NCBI GenBank assembly: GCA_023412195.1
Contig: JAEYNZ010000150.1
Span: 1-48,775 of the forward strand
Origin: Bacteroidota bacterium
GTDB lineage: Bacteria > Bacteroidota > Bacteroidia > Bacteroidales > Prolixibacteraceae
Direction of reading: 5' to 3'
DNA: 48,775 nucleotides
Shown piece after piece: positions 46,287-48,775 of this stretch (positions within the stretch are counted from its first letter, which is position 1; the number at the start of each line of letters is the position of its first letter). Below the pieces are notes generated by a model. It made no database searches. It was not told the origin of the DNA and worked only from the letters and a program-made list of their open reading frames with translations. Made by a program: the position numbers and the translations under genes.

Positions 46287-46320
46287 ATCCTGTTTTTTTC
46301 AGGCAAAAGTATGGAGGAGG
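46277..46320 (-). promoter_or_regulatory. Inverted repeat and -7 box at the AAA gene start
   Basis: CCTCCTCCATA (46277-46287) and TATGGAGGAGG (46310-46320) form a perfect 11-bp inverted repeat with a 22-bp spacer. The start codon (46286) lies in one arm. The other arm overlaps TACTTTTG (46304-46311, minus), which matches the TAnnTTTG -7 box. It is a natural candidate operator, for example for the WYL protein. Confidence 0.6.
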
Positions 46321-46510
46321 TGAGACAAAATGTGACGTAGCAGAAAAATAGGTATAAAGACTAAGATACACATGACACAAGACAAAATCCAACTTCACTC
46401 CTGTCCGGTTATCCGGAAATCTGAGTATCTGAAAATCTACATTCTAAGAAGGATCAGGTCTTAAACTTGTATCTTAAAATCCTGTATATGCTCACTAGTA
46501 ATCAAACAAT

Positions 46511-46642
46511 ATGTCAAAGAACAAACAGATCGATCCGGTTATTTCAGATAAGGAATCAAGTAGTGTACCACCAAAATCAGAAGCAAGGCTTTCAGAAAAA
46601 GAAATTTTAATACCCTGGTTGTCTATGGGATCAAGAGCATGA
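46511..46642 (+). CDS. Possible small or remnant ORF
   Basis: A 43-codon frame starting MSKNKQIDPVISDKESSS and ending PWLSMGSRA. Its charged, hydrophilic composition looks more like real protein than most chance frames, but there is no clear ribosome-binding site and no recognised family. It may be the N-terminal leftover of a lost gene. A chance frame is equally possible. Confidence 0.25.
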   Translation: MSKNKQIDPVISDKESSSVPPKSEARLSEKEILIPWLSMGSRA

Positions 46643-46734
46643 CAATAATTGTAAAAATGGCAGATGAGGTGGCACAGAGTTTTCCCGTATAACTTATAAA
46701 TCTGCAGGAATTGCAAATGTCATATGCTGGAGTA

Positions 46735-46850
46735 ACAGGCTGCAATTTCTCGCCTGCTCATGCATTCTGCCAATAATCTACAGCAGTTTGGTTTTAAGAT
46801 TTGCCTCCTCCATATACTATTGTTTTTAGGCAAAAGTATGGAGGAGGTGA
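46735..46850 (-). pseudogene. Remnant of a second AAA-gene copy (5' end and promoter only)
   Basis: Read on the minus strand from 46813, codons give MEEANLKTKLL, then a TAG stop, then IIGRMHEQARNC. The intact gene reads MEEANLKIKLLESIGRVYEQARKC. The promoter side is copied too: GGCAAAAGTATGGAGGAGG is identical, both 11-bp inverted-repeat arms are perfect (46804-46814, 46837-46847), and the spacer is again 22 bp. The similarity fades left of about 46735. This is a duplicated, decayed paralogue or a recombination scar. Confidence 0.85.
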
Positions 46851-46893
46851 GACAAACGGTAACGAACAGTTTTAATAATCGAAGATCATGCCA

Positions 46894-47420
46894 CTAGTTT
46901 AAATAGCTATTCAACTTACTTAGGTTAAGGTCGGTTCTTGCCTCTAAAAATTTTTCAAAATTGTCTTCAATCCAAAGCATTTCATCTGCAGGAATTAAAT
47001 GAATTTACATAATTGGGGTTATTTATCCACTCTGAAAAAGCTTTTCCATTTTTTTCACCACGGTTGGTGGCATAATCTAATAACTGATAATTTTTTAAAC
47101 TATTAATTTTTGCCCAATCATATCCTTTTGACTCTAATATATTTTTGGGCATAATATGATCAATATCATTTGTACGTGTAGTTCTTGACCTATCATACAT
47201 CAAGTAATAAGCAAAAGAACGATCGAGTTGGTCTATATTATCACCTGTATATGAAGTTGAAAACGTAATTGGATGGTTACTATAAATCTGGAACAATTCA
47301 TTAATTGGGAAAGAGTTATTCTTAAAATTTTTTATTGTTTCCAATATTTTTCTAATACCGGTCTTATAAGGAATCCAACCTGCTCCTTTGCTTCTAAAAA
47401 CCCCATTTATCAACGAATGA
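46894..47420 (-). pseudogene. GmrSD/DUF262-type HNH nuclease C-terminus, truncated and frameshifted
   Basis: Only the C-terminal part survives, from about 47420: FRSKGAGWIPYKTG, then helical sequence, RSFAYYLMYDRSR, and the HNH/DUF1524 motif NDIDHIMPKNILESKGYDW with NYQLLDYATNRGEKNG. This is the nuclease end of DUF262-DUF1524 (GmrSD-like) type IV restriction enzymes. One extra base in 46993-46999 shifts the frame and creates an early stop at 46982. Read in the next frame it continues IPADEMLWIEDNFEKFLEA and stops at 46894. The 5' two-thirds of the gene are missing, replaced by methyltransferase sequence. Confidence 0.82.
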
Positions 47421-47915
47421 AATAACCAACTCTTTATGGAGTGCTTCAATGAAAGCTTCCAAAAAGGGTGAGGGCGAACCGGGAGCATTGAGCAGTACCC
47501 TGCCACCGGGGGCCAGTACGCGGTACATCTCATGAAGTACCTTTACTTTATCGGGCATGAACATCATGCTGGCCTGACACAGAACCACATCAAATCCGTT
47601 ATCCGGGAGCGGCATATCCTCTGCATTGGCTTCCTGCCATTCAATACCCCGGGGGCAGACTTCACGCGCCACAGCAAGCATTCCCGGATTCATGTCCAGT
47701 CCGGTCACAGAACCCGTATCACCCACCTTTTCCGCTGCCAATCGTGTGACAATACCTGTACCACAGGCCACATCCAGTACCCGTTCACCTGGCTGAATCA
47801 TTGCCCTTTCCACCAGATCAGCCGCCAGCGGAGCACCAATTGCCGGAACAAAAAAACGTTCGTAATTTTCGGAAGCGTTGCTTCCGTATTCCCTTCCAAG
47901 ATGTTGTAAAGCCAT
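47394..47915 (-). pseudogene. Class I SAM methyltransferase, 3'-truncated by fusion with the HNH remnant
   Basis: 173 residues. SAM motif I is RVLDVACGTGIVTRL (residues about 45-59), the acidic residue after beta-2 is in VTGLDMNPGML, then EWQEANAEDMPLPDNGFDVVLC and the post-motif YRVLAPGGRVLLN. This is a UbiE/Methyltransf_11-type enzyme, normally about 260-280 residues long. After FLEAFIEALHKEL the frame runs into the HNH remnant and stops (VISFVDKWGF), so the C-terminal third is lost. The first 160 residues are undamaged, so a shortened protein may still be made; activity is doubtful. Confidence 0.82.
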
Positions 47916-48540
47916 TGCCTTTAAATTTAAAATTTCACAATTATAATGCGCTGGGAATGAACCCTGCGGGAATATTATTCAAGATACCTTCCCACTCATC
48001 GTTGACAATGACTTTTTAAAATAAACACCTTCTTTATAAGGATACGAACCTGCCAGTCATTTTGTTACCGGAATTGGCAACATGAACAACAGAAACCACA
48101 TGAACCATTTCCCTCGTATATCCCATTCAGCTTTTTATATTTCGTTCCTACGGAAACTTTAGCAGGATGGGGTGGTCATTCATTTTTCTACCCATATCAT
48201 GTTCCAAAAGGAACTACCTCTTTCTTTCCTTTGCGCCCTGGCGTCTTCGCGGTGATAATTCTTCAGGCTGAGCCTGATTTAATTTTCTTCCATGAAGCCG
48301 GATACTTCATTTTATGTTCACCTTAATCCGGCCACATGTTTATGCTTTCTGTAATTATTTCTGATCTTTTGATTTATTCAACCTGATTATTTTTTTTCTT
48401 TGTGTTTCAAAACCAGTAAATTTTTAAGCCATCATGGATAAACACAGGAAAGATGCAATGAACGTAACCGGGAACAGCCTGGCCTGGTAAAGATCTCATT
48501 TTGAAATACATCTAAGGATATTCATATCAATTACTTACAT
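47916..48540. repeat. Intergenic region with dispersed Bacteroidota-type repeats
   Basis: CATGAACAACAGAAACCACA (from 48081) resembles the 9-mer tails of the 215-bp repeats. GTTCCTACGGAAACTTTAGC and GGTTCTTTT-like GTTCCAAAAGGAACT flank ATTTTTCTACCCATATC (about 48145-48215), a pattern common between Bacteroidota genes. CTTTGCGCCCTGGCGTCTTC (from 48229) is a copy of a module of the 39920-42060 array, followed by the hairpin CAGGCTGAGCCTG. No gene is seen up to 48540. Confidence 0.6.
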
Positions 48541-48775
48541 ATGAACGTAAAAATCATTTTAACCTTCACACTGGTAGTGATTCTAAAACTTAACTGTTTT
48601 GCTCAGCATACTGAAATAAGCGTCATTAATGGTAATGATTCCGGAGATGGTTCACTTCGATGGGCAATTGAACAATGCAGTGATGGCGACACGATTACTT
48701 TTGCCCATGATATGACTATTAATTTGTCATCAGAATTGCTTCTCGACTCAACTTCCCTTACAATTGACGGTACCG
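48541..48775 (+). CDS. Secreted beta-helix-type protein, 5' part (cut by window end)
   Basis: 78 codons are visible. A signal peptide (MNVKIILTFTLVVILKLNCF, cleavage near FAQ) leads into ISVINGNDSGDGSLRWAIEQ, then DGDTITFAHDM and LTIDGT. The NDSGDGSLRWAI segment followed by DTITF and LTIDG is the entry to right-handed parallel beta-helix repeats, as in large surface proteins with pectin-lyase-like folds. In Bacteroidota such proteins are often very long and carried outside by type 9 secretion; the C-terminus that would show this is beyond the window. Confidence 0.8.
   Translation, partial: MNVKIILTFTLVVILKLNCFAQHTEISVINGNDSGDGSLRWAIEQCSDGDTITFAHDMTINLSSELLLDSTSLTIDGT

Larger units (their letters stand above)
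46321..46893. other. Decayed intergenic region with gene remnants
   Basis: From 46340 to 46470 the sequence has low-complexity tracts (ACACAAGAC; TCTGAGTATCTGAAAATC). A 43-codon frame (46511-46642) and the remnant of the AAA gene's 5' end (46735-46850) are listed separately. Nothing intact is present. Confidence 0.6.

Noticed and set aside
46277..46320. Inverted repeat as an mRNA hairpin hiding the AAA start codon
   Set aside because: If the TACTTTTG box is the -7 element, transcription starts inside the spacer and the upstream arm would not be in the mRNA; a DNA operator is more likely.
46495..46716. 73-codon minus-strand frame
   Set aside because: Cys-, Phe- and Leu-rich with no motif, antisense to a slightly better plus-strand frame; neither is firmly supported.

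Overview
The window looks like the chromosome of a member of the Bacteroidota, probably in or near the Bacteroidales/Marinilabiliales. Evidence: two SusC/SusD pairs, a MurF-alanine racemase fusion, several TAnnTTTG-type -7 boxes, Bacteroidota-style lipoprotein signals, and many palindromic intergenic repeats. No tRNA or rRNA gene was recognised. The window opens inside a group IIC intron and closes inside a secreted beta-helix-like gene.

Layout. 1-153: the 5' end of a group IIC intron on the minus strand, sitting exactly behind a perfect rho-independent terminator. 186-10788 (minus): two outer-membrane uptake loci, susC-susD-lipoprotein and susC-susD, separated by a terminator and with no glycan-degrading enzyme. 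11213-18623: mostly housekeeping genes (yjjG, rsmI, an unknown acidic protein, tdk, murF-alr, a Crp/Fnr regulator, an amidase). 19000-23333: a Tat-exported molybdenum hydroxylase large subunit with a small SMR exporter behind it, divergent from a Tat-exported Gfo/Idh/MocA oxidoreductase. 23557-29854 (minus): a four-gene SMC-type operon that I read as a divergent Wadjet (JetABCD) plasmid-defence system. Head to head with it is sbcD-sbcC (30222-34522). 34525-37100: two clusters of a roughly 215-bp repeat flanking a FUSC-type membrane protein. 37158-39665: a large secreted alpha/beta hydrolase. 39731-42060: more than 2 kb of gene-free mosaic palindromic repeats.

42178-47915 is the most accessory-looking part. 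A three-gene split HipA toxin-antitoxin system (hipB-hipS-hipT) has three TATACC-n6-GGTATA operators in front of it. It converges, with a 17-bp overlap, on an AAA+ ATPase/WYL-regulator gene pair. Upstream of that pair lie a decayed copy of the ATPase gene's own 5' end and promoter, a truncated and frameshifted GmrSD-like HNH nuclease C-terminus, and a truncated methyltransferase fused to it. This is the pattern of a turnover hotspot for defence and mobile genes.

How the genes work together. The sus loci probably import an unknown substrate across the outer membrane. JetABCD would extrude and cleave small circular DNA, while SbcCD opens hairpin ends, which may matter in a region this rich in inverted repeats. 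HipBST and AAA-WYL look like two self-regulated modules. All functions are inferred from motifs read by eye; no database search was run.
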